This document shows, in pieces, positions 1-7,944 of a DNA stretch of 13,545 bases (the stretch's first letter is position 1; every line of letters begins with the position of its first letter). The notes under the pieces are model-generated. The model ran no database searches. It worked only from the letters and a program-made list of their open reading frames with translations, and was not told where the DNA came from. Source of the stretch: an uncultured Acidimicrobiaceae bacterium (GTDB taxonomy: Bacteria > Actinomycetota > Acidimicrobiia > Acidimicrobiales > Ilumatobacteraceae). The position numbers and the translations under genes are program-made. Location: assembly GCA_903904615.1 (NCBI GenBank), contig CAIVDG010000237.1, positions 1 through 13,545 of the forward strand, written 5' to 3'.

Positions 1-1
1 A

Positions 2-1126
2 CGACCGCTATGGCATTTCGTCATCGTCGATGGTCTTCAGGGTGGCCGCAGTGCATTAGTGCAAAAACTGCATCACACTGTCACCGATGGTCAGGGAGGC
101 GTTGAACTTTCAATGCACTATCTCGACCTTGAACGAGACCCGGGCCCACTTCCTGCCATTGACCCCGCCATTGCTAACGCAGCCGTAGACATCTCATCTC
201 CCGACGCCACCGAAGCACTGCGCGGTGCGATGACAGATTCACTGCGTCTTCCGCTGTCGGTTCTCAAACAAGTGCGCGATGTCCTGAGCGATCCATCACT
301 CATCGGAACTATCGGATCTTCTACTTCGGCAACAGTGAAGGGTCTGCTCGCTCAACTCAGCGAAACCGACGGCTCGCGCTCACCACTATGGACGCAACGT
401 TCACTTCGACGTCGATTTGAAACAGCTCGTGTCTCGTATCACGACATGCGTGGAGCATCAAAAGCCCTGGGCGGAACACTGAACACAGCCTTCGTCACTG
501 CTGCAGCACATGCAGCCGGCAGATACCACCGAGAACTCGGTGCGCCCGTGGAATCGCTTCGAGCCTCTATGGCAATTAGCACTCGCACCGAAGGCAGTGG
601 TGGCAACGCCTTCACGCTTGCACGCATGTTGGTACCTACCGCTGAAATGCCTCTCCCCGAGCGTTTCGCCGCCGTCAACGAGATCTTGCAATCGGCGCGC
701 AATGGTTCAAGCAATGGTTCTCTTGAGGCAATTGCAACTGTGTCCACCATGTTGCCCACCTCGGTCATCACACGACTTGCTCGTGCTCAGGCTGAAACCG
801 TCGACTTCGCAACGTCCAACGTTCGAGGTGCTGGTGTTCCCCTGTTTGTAGGTGGCGCCAAACTTCTAGAGAACTATCCCGTTGGCCCGCTTGGCGGTGT
901 TGCATTCAACCTCACGCTCATGTCATACATGGGGAGCATGGATGTGGGAATCAACATTGACGAAGCAGCAGTAGAAAGCCCGTCGCTCTTGCGTGATTCG
1001 CTGGTGGAATCATTCGCAGAACTTGCGTCGTATGCGCCAAAGAACATCGACTCATCGTCATCGCAGAGCAGCGATGACACGAAAGAAAAAACGACTAAGC
1101 GTCGGTGGTGGCAGCGCTGGCGCTAA
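2..1126 (+). CDS. Wax ester synthase / diacylglycerol O-acyltransferase (WS/DGAT), 5'-truncated by window edge
   Basis: The frame is open to the left edge, so this is the C-terminal 374 residues of a protein normally about 460 residues long; a GTG at 59 is internal, because upstream residues (RPLWHFVIVDGLQGGRSALV) already match the family. The active-site motif HHxxxDG reads HHTVTDG about 25 residues in. It is followed by the alpha-helical middle region and a C-terminal DUF1298-type region (NVRGAGVPLFVGG, then PVGPLGGVAFNLTLMSY). Family members join fatty acyl-CoA to long-chain alcohols or diacylglycerol, making storage wax esters or triacylglycerol at the membrane and lipid droplets. An odd tail follows the domain: a Ser/Asp-rich linker and a basic, Trp-rich end (KRRWWQRWR). 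Its last 32 bases overlap the convergent gene at 1095-1394. The family call is secure; substrate is unknown. Confidence 0.93.
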   Translation, partial: RPLWHFVIVDGLQGGRSALVQKLHHTVTDGQGGVELSMHYLDLERDPGPLPAIDPAIANAAVDISSPDATEALRGAMTDSLRLPLSVLKQVRDVLSDPSLIGTIGSSTSATVKGLLAQLSETDGSRSPLWTQRSLRRRFETARVSYHDMRGASKALGGTLNTAFVTAAAHAAGRYHRELGAPVESLRASMAISTRTEGSGGNAFTLARMLVPTAEMPLPERFAAVNEILQSARNGSSNGSLEAIATVSTMLPTSVITRLARAQAETVDFATSNVRGAGVPLFVGGAKLLENYPVGPLGGVAFNLTLMSYMGSMDVGINIDEAAVESPSLLRDSLVESFAELASYAPKNIDSSSSQSSDDTKEKTTKRRWWQRWR

Positions 1127-1394
1127 GCAGTGTGCGCAAGTCGAGGAGCAAGTCTCCGACTTCAACGGCAGACACCAATTCGCGGCGCAGCATCTCGGCG
1201 AGTGCCTTGTCGATGACAGCAATCGCTTCGGTAATGACCGATTCGCGGGTGTCAAGCATGTGGAGCTCCTCTCGAAGTGCGGGGATGGAACCAGAGGTAC
1301 CGGGTCCGCCCGCTTCCCTCATCGTACAGATGGGGCACACCAAAAAGTGGACACCCTCCTGCACCGGATGAATAACTCCGGTGACGCTTGCCAT
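1095..1394 (-). CDS. Small hypothetical protein with a single CxxC motif
   Basis: 99 residues from ATG at 1394; a GTG at 1406 in the same frame would add four residues. I do not recognise the family. The first third holds CPIC (residues 20-23) after a hydrophobic stretch (VHFLVC), then a Gly/Pro-rich loop (GGPGTSGS). From about residue 45 to 91 the sequence looks like two amphipathic helices rich in Leu, Glu and Arg. Codon choice in this frame is GC-ending and resembles the neighbours, and no competing plus-strand frame here shows a domain. It is divergent from the SDR gene, with at most 12 bases between start codons, and its 3' end overlaps the WS/DGAT gene by 32 bases. One CxxC could be half a metal site completed by dimerisation (inference). 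A longer version extending to 1754 would only be antisense to the SDR gene and is not supported. Confidence 0.6.
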   Translation of the reverse strand: MASVTGVIHPVQEGVHFLVCPICTMREAGGPGTSGSIPALREELHMLDTRESVITEAIAVIDKALAEMLRRELVSAVEVGDLLLDLRTLLSASAATTDA

Positions 1395-1399
1395 AAGGT
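1394..1399 (+). promoter_or_regulatory. Candidate leaderless -10 element for the SDR gene
   Basis: TAAGGT matches TANNNT and ends 7 nt before the ATG at 1407, so transcription would begin at or next to the start codon. No Shine-Dalgarno-like sequence is present, and no convincing -35 is seen. It overlaps the start codon of the divergent small gene. Confidence 0.5.
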
Positions 1400-1406
1400 C
1401 TGACAC

Positions 1407-2222
1407 ATGAATTTTGAGGGAACCACCACCGTTGTCACTGGTGCCGCAAACGGAATTGGCGCTGCGCTCTCGCGACGCTTTCATGCTGCTGGCGCTCGCG
1501 TTGTCGTTGCAGACCGCGACGCCGAGAATCTGAAGAAGATTGAAGCCGAGCTGAATGCGCTTCGGCCCGACTCCGCATTTGCCGTAGTTGCAGACATCAG
1601 CACCGAAGCAGGCAACGTTGCGCTCATTAACGCAGCTCGGGAGAAGTTTGGGTTTATCCACTTGTTCTTCGCAAATGCTGGTGTAGCTGTGGGAACTTTC
1701 CTCGAAGACACCGATGAAGCCACGTGGAACATGGCCATGGATATCAATCTGCACTCACATCGATGGGCCGCCAAACACCTCATCGGCGATTGGCTCGCTG
1801 CTGGCGAGGGGTATTTCTGCAGTACTGCATCGGCTGCTGGCTTGCTGTCGCAAATTGGTAGCGCCACATACAGCGTGTCAAAGCACGGAGCCGTTGCGTT
1901 CGCAGAGTGGATGTCCATTACATACGGTGATCGCGGAGTCCGCGTGACATGTTTGTGCCCACAGGGCGTAAACACCAATATGTTGAACCCGCCAGGTCGT
2001 GAAGACGGAATAGACAAGCGCGGTGGCGACGTAGTGAAGGCATCAGGTGCAGTTCTTGAACCGCATGAAGTTGCCAACATTGTGCACGACACCATCGTGG
2101 CCGAAAAGTTCCTTGTGATGCCTCACGCAGAAGTGCACACGTACGAACAGCGAAAGGTTGCCGACCGCGATCGCTGGTTGGCAGGCATGCGCAAACTGCA
2201 AAGCAGAATTTTTCAGGGATAA
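1407..2222 (+). CDS. SDR family NAD(P)-dependent oxidoreductase
   Basis: A 271-residue classical short-chain dehydrogenase/reductase. The Rossmann glycine motif TGAANGIG lies at residues 11-18, an acidic residue after the second strand (VVADRD, Asp36) suggests NAD rather than NADP, NAG is at 90-92, and the catalytic set is Ser142, Tyr155 and Lys159 (YSVSK) with the normal 13-residue Ser-Tyr spacing. The length is slightly above the usual 250, with a basic extension (EQRKVADRDRWLAGMRKLQ) at the end. It should oxidise or reduce an alcohol/ketone pair; the substrate cannot be read from the sequence. The next gene begins 24 bases downstream on the same strand, so the two are probably one transcript. 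It starts without an SD but with a TANNNT box 7 nt upstream. Confidence 0.93.
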   Translation: MNFEGTTTVVTGAANGIGAALSRRFHAAGARVVVADRDAENLKKIEAELNALRPDSAFAVVADISTEAGNVALINAAREKFGFIHLFFANAGVAVGTFLEDTDEATWNMAMDINLHSHRWAAKHLIGDWLAAGEGYFCSTASAAGLLSQIGSATYSVSKHGAVAFAEWMSITYGDRGVRVTCLCPQGVNTNMLNPPGREDGIDKRGGDVVKASGAVLEPHEVANIVHDTIVAEKFLVMPHAEVHTYEQRKVADRDRWLAGMRKLQSRIFQG

Positions 2223-2233
2223 CAATTCCATCT

Positions 2234-2240
2234 AGGGGGA
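2234..2240 (+). promoter_or_regulatory. Strong Shine-Dalgarno of the DUF7064-like gene
   Basis: AGGGGGA sits 6 nt before the ATG at 2247. It is the clearest SD in the window and fits an internal operon gene translated from a leadered message, unlike most first genes here, which look leaderless. Confidence 0.65.
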
Positions 2241-2246
2241 AACAAC

Positions 2247-3272
2247 ATGGGAGTTCGTCTCGAACCATCCGATGAGTACATGCACGAACTTGGACCTGAA
2301 TCCAACTTCAACGAGAGCATGTACATCAACTGCTTCGACCCCACAACAAAAGTTGGTGGTTGGTTCCGTATGGGCAATCGTGCCAACGAGGGTTATGCAG
2401 AAATGACCATCTGTTTGTATCTGCCAAATGGTCGTGTGGGCTTCATGTTCAAGAGACCAAACATTGACAACAACGATGCACTCGACGCTGGCGGTCTCAC
2501 CTGGACAATGGTGAAGCCATTTGAAGAGTTGAAAATTGATTACGTGGGCAAAGTTGTGGTGCTCGACAACCCACACGACATGGCAGATCCGAAAGCCGCA
2601 TTTGCAAACAACCCATTTGCCGAATGCGAAGCTCACATCACATTCACGGGCAAAGGTCGCAGCAGCATGTTCGGCGGCGAACCCGACACCCCTCACGAGA
2701 CTCCAGGCGAAGAATTTGCAAAGGGCCACTACGAACAACTTGTTGAAGCCCGTGGCTCGCTGCGAGTCGGTGACGAAGAATGGGACATCAACGGATTTGG
2801 TCTTCGCGATCATTCGTGGGGTCCGCGCTACTGGCAAGCCCCCTGGTACTACCGATGGCTCACTGCAAACTTTGGCGAGAACCTCGGATTCATGGCAAGT
2901 CGAGTGGCGAAGAAAGATGGCCCGGGTTCGCGTGGCGGATTCGTCTGGGACAACGGACAGATTCATCTCTGTGACGATGTGCAAATTTCGACCGAGACTG
3001 TGGGTGACGAGAACTACCACGACATTGTCACGGGTGTTATTCGTTCGTCGCGTTCTGGCAAAGAGTGGCATTTCAAGGGCGACGTAGAAAGCCTTATTCC
3101 GCTGCGCAATCGTCGACAAGACCCCGAGGGCAACTGGCTGATGACTCGTATCAGCGAGGGCATGACCCAGTGGACCATCACAGAAGGCGAACACGCCGGA
3201 GCAACTGGCTTCGGGATGTCTGAATACTTAGATCAGATCATCGACGGCACTCCCGTCGGCCTCGCCGAATAA
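2247..3272 (+). CDS. DUF7064/DUF7065-like protein (CrtC/AttH lipocalin-like superfamily)
   Basis: 341 residues with no signal peptide or membrane segment. The most diagnostic stretch is GFGLRDHSWGPRYWQ (183-197), a motif I associate with the DUF7064/DUF7065-type proteins of actinobacteria and proteobacteria, which resemble the two-barrel hydroxyneurosporene hydratase (CrtC) / AttH superfamily. The N-terminal half (residues 25-110) is strand-rich with FNESMYINCFDP and a WF-R-GNR segment, typical of the first barrel. The second half runs from GLRDHSW through the strands at 212-310. These proteins are mostly uncharacterised and often lie beside steroid, terpenoid or fatty acid catabolic genes. 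Here the upstream partner is an SDR 24 bases away, with a strong SD between them, which supports a shared lipid or terpenoid substrate (inference). The biochemical role is unknown. Confidence 0.75.
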   Translation: MGVRLEPSDEYMHELGPESNFNESMYINCFDPTTKVGGWFRMGNRANEGYAEMTICLYLPNGRVGFMFKRPNIDNNDALDAGGLTWTMVKPFEELKIDYVGKVVVLDNPHDMADPKAAFANNPFAECEAHITFTGKGRSSMFGGEPDTPHETPGEEFAKGHYEQLVEARGSLRVGDEEWDINGFGLRDHSWGPRYWQAPWYYRWLTANFGENLGFMASRVAKKDGPGSRGGFVWDNGQIHLCDDVQISTETVGDENYHDIVTGVIRSSRSGKEWHFKGDVESLIPLRNRRQDPEGNWLMTRISEGMTQWTITEGEHAGATGFGMSEYLDQIIDGTPVGLAE

Positions 3273-3327
3273 ACCTCCAACAGACGCAAGTAGCAAACCG
3301 CAACTAAAGACCGACACACGCGCTCGT

Positions 3328-3333
3328 TACGGT
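3328..3333 (+). promoter_or_regulatory. Candidate leaderless -10 element for the RCC1/Fn3 surface protein
   Basis: TACGGT matches TANNNT and ends 6 nt before the ATG at 3340. The 67-base gap after the preceding gene contains no clear terminator hairpin and no better SD, so this is the best start signal visible. Confidence 0.4.
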
Positions 3334-3339
3334 GGCGCC

Positions 3340-6297
3340 ATGCGTCTTCCACGTTTTGTACTTGCCCTTGCACTTCTCGGCACACCAATTGCAACAGTTG
3401 CTGTCACAGCAACGTCAGCATCAGCCGAACCATTTACGTACACGGCAATCTCTGTCGCAACTCGTGGAGCATGTGCACTCACGCAAGACGGAATCGTTGT
3501 GTGCTGGGGCGACAACCCAGACCGTTGGGTCTTCCCCGACAAACCAGTCGGCATGGTGCGCACACCAACAAAAATCTCTCTTCCTGGCGGATTGAAGTGG
3601 AAGTCAATTAACTCCGGCGAGGCATACGCCAATTGCGGCATTGCAGAAAACGATCGCGCTTATTGCTGGGGCAACCATCACATCGGCACATACTTCTCGC
3701 CAACATCTCGAACACCAGTTGAAGTTGAGTTCCCCGCCAACATTCGCGTTACCGATGTACAAAGCGGATACTCAACAGCGTGCGCAACAACTACAACGTC
3801 AGAGTTGTGGTGCTGGGGTGATGCGCACTATCTCGGAGATGGAAGCATCGACCCTGTTCGCATTCCTGTCCGTATCCCTATGCCCGACAACAACCCCATC
3901 AAGAGATTCAACATGGGTGGTGGTGGCGTGTGTGCTGTCACCACCGCGCACAACATGTACTGCTGGGGAAGTAACAACGATGGCCAACTCGGACTCGGAT
4001 ACGCACAACAGTTTCCCTATTCGTATTCATGGACACCAGTACTAGTTCCTGCGCCCACAGGCGAACAATGGGACCAACCGTCCTATGCCGGTGGCCGTTT
4101 GTGTGCACTCACTGTCAGCGGCGCTGGGTACTGCTCCGGAGACAACTACAACGGATCATTTGGTAATGGCACCTATAACGACAGCACGCGATTCACAAAA
4201 ATGGTGGTGCCCGATGGTGAACGACTGGTCACACTTGCCACTGGCTGGTACCACACATGTGTCGGCACCGAGAGCGGAAAAATGTGGTGCTTCGGCCGAG
4301 GCGACTATGGCGAACTTGGCACTGGCACATCTTTAGGTGGCCTCACATGGCGAACCCCGTTCGTTCCCGCCGGCGTGCGGTTCGTGTCCTTCGATGCTGG
4401 CGTTGCCGGAACATGCGCACTCGACACCACTGGTCGCATCTGGTGCTGGGGAGGCATGAACTGGACTCCACAAACTCCGACGCAGCCATCCGCCGGGTAC
4501 TTCCCCGAACTCATTCCACCAGTTGGATCACCGTCCGTTATCGCTACAGGCAGTACAGCGGTCGATGCTGAAGTAGCCACCATTACTGGTCAAGTAAATC
4601 CAAATGGTTATGCCAGCACGGTTGTTGCAGAAGTCAGCACTTCCCCATCGTTCACAACACTGTCCCGATACAACATCGCAGCATCATTCCCTAACGATGT
4701 GTACATTCCCACCACTTTCTCCCTTCGGCTCACATCACTTGCCCCGCGAACCACTCACTACGTTCGCTTAGTTGCCACAAACACATTCGGGGCGGTCACC
4801 GGAGCAGCTGCGTCCTTCACAACACTTGGTGAAGAACCCACGGTGACCACGGTGACAGCATCCGAACTCACAGGCAACGAAGCATCTCTCACTGTTTCGC
4901 TCAACGCGAATCGACTGGCGTCAACCGCATATCTCCAGGTGTCTACCGAGCAGTCCTTCACCACCAATGTGTCCAACTATTCCGTTGAACCTTTCTCTGG
5001 CAACACCGTTGTCGAACGTGTTCACTCTCTGTCAGATCTCGCCCCCAACACCACGTATTACGTGCGTGGAATCGCCACCAACAGACTCGGCACAACCACT
5101 GGAGCAACTAGTCAATTCACCACCGTTGGTTCTCGCCCAAGCGCGACCATTACCTCCACGTCTGCCACCACCAGCAGCATCACAGTGGCTGCCGACCTCA
5201 ACTCCGGACTCGTACGCGGTGAGGCATACGCCGAAGCGTCAACATCGCCGTCATTCACAACATCAATCAGGTCTTCTTCGCAGTCCTTCACATCGCGCGG
5301 CCCATCTTCAACAACATTCGTTATCGACGGCCTCAACTTCCGCACCGACTATTGGGTACGAGTCGTCACCACCAATGCGGTGGGAAGCCACACAACAACG
5401 GCTCAACAGCAACGCACTCGCGGAGGCGTACCTACCATCAGAATCACATCAGTAGAAGCTGGCTTGCGTACCGCCGAAGCCCACCTCATCGTCGACTCCA
5501 CCGGACTTCAGACATTTGTCAAGGTCCAGGTATCAGAGAACGCCGACATGAGCGATGCCACGGAATACTTCGTTTCGTCAAGCTCTTCGCATTCAGAAAC
5601 ATATGCACACGCAACATTCCAGAATCTTGTTCCGCGTACTACGTACTACGCAACAGCGAGCGCTACAAACCAACTAGGAACTGCTCGCACCAGCACCGTT
5701 CGGTTCACTACACAAACACCTATCGGAGTTGTCATCAATAACGATGCTGAAGAAACAACTTCTGCAACCGTCGACATCTTTGTTAATCCCCCCACCGCTG
5801 CTGTGGCCTATCGCATCTCGAATAATTCAAATTTCCGAAACGCCAGAGTGTTTGAACCAGCAAGCCCCATTAAGTGGGAACTCCTTGCCTCCGACGAACC
5901 CGAAGTGGAGCGCACTGTCTATGTTCAGGTGTACTTCGCAAACGGTCAGGTCATGGTGTTCGAAGATTCCATCACGCTCATTACCGATGTTGAAGTACCC
6001 GACGACGATGCACCAATCATCGAAGCGCTTCGGTCAACACGCGTCGCAGCATCAGCTACTGCATCCACCAGTACGTCACGAGCAACATCGGCGCTCTCCA
6101 TCACGGTGCGCGACCGCCGCTCAGGCGTGACGCGAATTGAAATGAAGGCTGGGTCACGCACCATCGTGGCAAAGGTCGATGCGGCTCGCCGCGGTTCGTA
6201 TTCACTCAATGTTCCGAAAGGCGTGAAGACTGTCCGCGTTCGTCTACGAGACGCCGCAGGCAACTACTCAAAGTGGAAGAGCGTCACACTTCGTTAA
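3340..6297 (+). CDS. Large secreted protein: seven-blade RCC1 propeller plus fibronectin-III-like and Ig-like modules
   Basis: 985 residues. A Sec signal peptide spans about residues 1-29 (basic start, hydrophobic core LALALLGTPIATVAV, cleavage after ASA), so the protein is exported. Residues 35-390 hold seven RCC1-type repeats of about 50 residues, each built on a C-A-x(8)-C-W-G core, with GQLGLG/GELGTG loops in blades four and six. Cysteine pairs are C45/55, 99/109, 148/158, 198/208, 255/265, 307/317 and 359/369. Residues 397-884 hold four clear and one degenerate Fn3-like module, recognised by AEVSTSPSFTT and YVRxxATNxxG-FTT segments (for example 474-495, 574-595, 770-791). A Ser/Thr/Ala linker (900-918) leads to an Ig-like end (DAAGNYSKWKSVTLR). 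There is no sortase motif or C-terminal membrane anchor, so release or non-covalent wall binding is likely. Adhesion or ligand binding is an inference. Confidence 0.9.
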   Translation: MRLPRFVLALALLGTPIATVAVTATSASAEPFTYTAISVATRGACALTQDGIVVCWGDNPDRWVFPDKPVGMVRTPTKISLPGGLKWKSINSGEAYANCGIAENDRAYCWGNHHIGTYFSPTSRTPVEVEFPANIRVTDVQSGYSTACATTTTSELWCWGDAHYLGDGSIDPVRIPVRIPMPDNNPIKRFNMGGGGVCAVTTAHNMYCWGSNNDGQLGLGYAQQFPYSYSWTPVLVPAPTGEQWDQPSYAGGRLCALTVSGAGYCSGDNYNGSFGNGTYNDSTRFTKMVVPDGERLVTLATGWYHTCVGTESGKMWCFGRGDYGELGTGTSLGGLTWRTPFVPAGVRFVSFDAGVAGTCALDTTGRIWCWGGMNWTPQTPTQPSAGYFPELIPPVGSPSVIATGSTAVDAEVATITGQVNPNGYASTVVAEVSTSPSFTTLSRYNIAASFPNDVYIPTTFSLRLTSLAPRTTHYVRLVATNTFGAVTGAAASFTTLGEEPTVTTVTASELTGNEASLTVSLNANRLASTAYLQVSTEQSFTTNVSNYSVEPFSGNTVVERVHSLSDLAPNTTYYVRGIATNRLGTTTGATSQFTTVGSRPSATITSTSATTSSITVAADLNSGLVRGEAYAEASTSPSFTTSIRSSSQSFTSRGPSSTTFVIDGLNFRTDYWVRVVTTNAVGSHTTTAQQQRTRGGVPTIRITSVEAGLRTAEAHLIVDSTGLQTFVKVQVSENADMSDATEYFVSSSSSHSETYAHATFQNLVPRTTYYATASATNQLGTARTSTVRFTTQTPIGVVINNDAEETTSATVDIFVNPPTAAVAYRISNNSNFRNARVFEPASPIKWELLASDEPEVERTVYVQVYFANGQVMVFEDSITLITDVEVPDDDAPIIEALRSTRVAASATASTSTSRATSALSITVRDRRSGVTRIEMKAGSRTIVAKVDAARRGSYSLNVPKGVKTVRVRLRDAAGNYSKWKSVTLR

Positions 6298-7019
6298 TCA
6301 AGATCAGAACGCAACAAGAAGCGTTCTGCAACCGACGAGTCCCCGATGACTTCCACAATGTCAATGGGGAGTCGGCGCCACAACACCAACAAAAGATCAG
6401 ATGCGGTGCCCCGTAACGCCACCGCGCCCTTTTTATGTTCGCGGGTTACCAACATCTCTAAACCATCGCCCGGCGTCAGCAACCACTCACCTTCCACATC
6501 GGTGCAATGCACATGCACCGATCCACCAACAATGGGCTGACCTTCTCGAACTAGTGGTGTCATCACAAACAAAAACTCATCAATTCCATCGCTCGCAAAT
6601 TTGGGGTCAATCTCGGGTCGAAGCCCCGCCGCCCATCCGGCATCCCACGCATGCACCGCGGTTTCTTGAGCCATTCGTCGCGTGAGCCACGCAATGTTCT
6701 GCGGGCCAGCCCATGTCCAGCAGGGTTGGTCGGGAGAAAGCGTTGACACTGTCGACACAAGATGTGAAACACCTTCTTCGTACCACCGAATCATGTCCAT
6801 CTCTTCAGGACGCTCGTCGCGCAGTGTTTCTGTTCGCGTTGTTGTGCCAGACAAAGCCATGGCCGTCCAGAAGCGATGCACTTCTCCCACATGCCACAAC
6901 AAATCCGCAACACGCCATGAACCACAGGCGCGCACAGGCGCATCGAGAGAGAGGCGTGCTGCCCGCGCTATTTCTGCGCCGTGAAACTCAATGGCACGCA
7001 CGTAATCGGCGTGCTGCAT
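6294..7019 (-). CDS. Maleylpyruvate isomerase family mycothiol-dependent enzyme (MDMPI/DinB-like)
   Basis: 241 residues. The N-terminal four-helix MDMPI_N/DinB-type domain covers about 1-150, with candidate metal ligands His43 in DLLWHVGEVH and Glu119/His123 in QETAVHAWDA; the E-x3-H spacing equals that of the zinc site in mycothiol-dependent maleylpyruvate isomerase. The C-terminal part (about 165-235, GSVHVHCTD to LLLVLWRRLP) resembles the SCP2-like MDMPI_C domain. Family members use mycothiol as cofactor in isomerisation or detoxification; the true substrate is rarely maleylpyruvate, so that name is only a family label. Its ATG overlaps the upstream gene's stop by one base (TAATG), implying coupled translation. 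Its own stop overlaps the convergent surface-protein stop by four bases. The presence of mca elsewhere in the window supports a mycothiol-producing host. Confidence 0.85.
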   Translation of the reverse strand: MQHADYVRAIEFHGAEIARAARLSLDAPVRACGSWRVADLLWHVGEVHRFWTAMALSGTTTRTETLRDERPEEMDMIRWYEEGVSHLVSTVSTLSPDQPCWTWAGPQNIAWLTRRMAQETAVHAWDAGWAAGLRPEIDPKFASDGIDEFLFVMTPLVREGQPIVGGSVHVHCTDVEGEWLLTPGDGLEMLVTREHKKGAVALRGTASDLLLVLWRRLPIDIVEVIGDSSVAERFLLRSDLD

Positions 7020-7909
7020 TACAGACCCTTTACAGCGTCAGCCAGTTCTTGCCATTGCTTCATGGGCAAGACACCTGGTGTTGCTGTGAGCACCTGCACA
7101 CATACATGGTCGGCGCCGGCATCAAGATGTTCGCGGATGCGGCCCACAATGACGTCCATGGAACCTCGCGGAACAATTGCATCCATCAAACGATCTGCAT
7201 GTCCAGTGATTTCTTCATCTGAATAACCAAAACGCTTCAGGTTGTTCGCGTAGTTCGGCAGTCGCGTGTATGTGGTCATGTACTTGCTCGCAATTTCTTT
7301 CGCAACGCTTGGCTCTTCATTCAGCACAACAGCAAGTTCAGGGGCAAGCAATGGGCCAGCGCCCATGGTCTCTCGTGCAAACGCTGTGTGCTCAACCGGC
7401 GTGAAATACGGGTGTGCACCTTCACCGCGTTCTGCGGCCAACTTCAACATCTTGGGTCCAAGCGCGGCAAGCACTCGTCGCGGCGGAGTCGATGGCTGCG
7501 GGCTGAAATAGATTCCAGCATCCATCGCATCGAGATACTCCACCATTGTGGAATACGGCTTGTCGTAATTGGCTTTATGTACTCCTTGCACCATTGGTGC
7601 GTGACTCACGCCGATACCCAAGAGAAAACGATCGGGGAACGCTTCGGTGACCGTCTTCCAGCCGGCCTGCATGGTTTGGGCCGTACGTGCGTGCAAACTT
7701 GCAATTCCTGTTGCTAACACCATGGACTTCGTCGCAGATAACAACAATGAAGTCGACGCAAACGGTTCACGAAGTACTGCTTCGGGAACCCACACCGTGG
7801 AGAATCCCATTTCCTCTACTTGTGCAATTCCTTCTTGCGCAGCAGACATAGGTTGAAGATCGAAGTCTGCGGTCCACAGACCAACTCGGCCAAGATGAAG
7901 TGAAGTCAT
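7019..7909 (-). CDS. LLM class F420-dependent oxidoreductase (TIGR03620-like)
   Basis: 296 residues from the ATG at 7909. It is a luciferase-like TIM barrel: the first strand is LGRVGLWT, then GFSTVWVPEA (acidic residue at the end of strand two), FASTSLLLSAT and ATGIASLHARTAQTMQAG, and RFLLGIGVSHAP, which is the hallmark of this F420-binding subgroup. PRRVLAALGPKMLKLAAERGEGAHPYFTP supplies the later barrel strands. The reaction is probably F420-linked oxidation or reduction of an organic substrate; the substrate is unknown. An in-frame ATG at 7963 would add 18 poorly conserved residues and overlap nudC; the 7909 start is preferred because it begins at the barrel and has a TAGCGT box 7 nt upstream. 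It ends in a one-base overlap with the MDMPI-like gene. Confidence 0.88.
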   Translation of the reverse strand: MTSLHLGRVGLWTADFDLQPMSAAQEGIAQVEEMGFSTVWVPEAVLREPFASTSLLLSATKSMVLATGIASLHARTAQTMQAGWKTVTEAFPDRFLLGIGVSHAPMVQGVHKANYDKPYSTMVEYLDAMDAGIYFSPQPSTPPRRVLAALGPKMLKLAAERGEGAHPYFTPVEHTAFARETMGAGPLLAPELAVVLNEEPSVAKEIASKYMTTYTRLPNYANNLKRFGYSDEEITGHADRLMDAIVPRGSMDVIVGRIREHLDAGADHVCVQVLTATPGVLPMKQWQELADAVKGL

Positions 7910-7916
7910 GACCAGA

Positions 7917-7922
7917 ACGCTA
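7917..7922 (-). promoter_or_regulatory. Candidate leaderless -10 element for the LLM oxidoreductase
   Basis: TAGCGT (TANNNT) lies 7 nt before the ATG at 7909, within the 35-base gap after nudC. It suggests the LLM/MDMPI pair can be transcribed separately from nudC, and it supports 7909 over 7963 as the start. Confidence 0.45.
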
Positions 7923-7944
7923 CGAGATGGAGCGCGCTTTCGTA

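Noticed and set aside
1395..1754. N-terminal extension of the small CxxC protein to 219 residues
   Set aside because: The extra part is antisense to the SDR coding sequence, and its composition (many Cys, Ser, Asn) differs from the downstream part.
2232..3194. 320-residue open frame on the minus strand
   Set aside because: It lies wholly antisense to the DUF7064-like gene, shows no domain, signal or RBS, and has an unusual His/Val/Cys-rich composition typical of a shadow frame.
4560..5800. Repeated segments that might be a DNA-level tandem repeat
   Set aside because: The similarity is at protein level between Fn3-like modules; nucleotide sequences of the modules are diverged.
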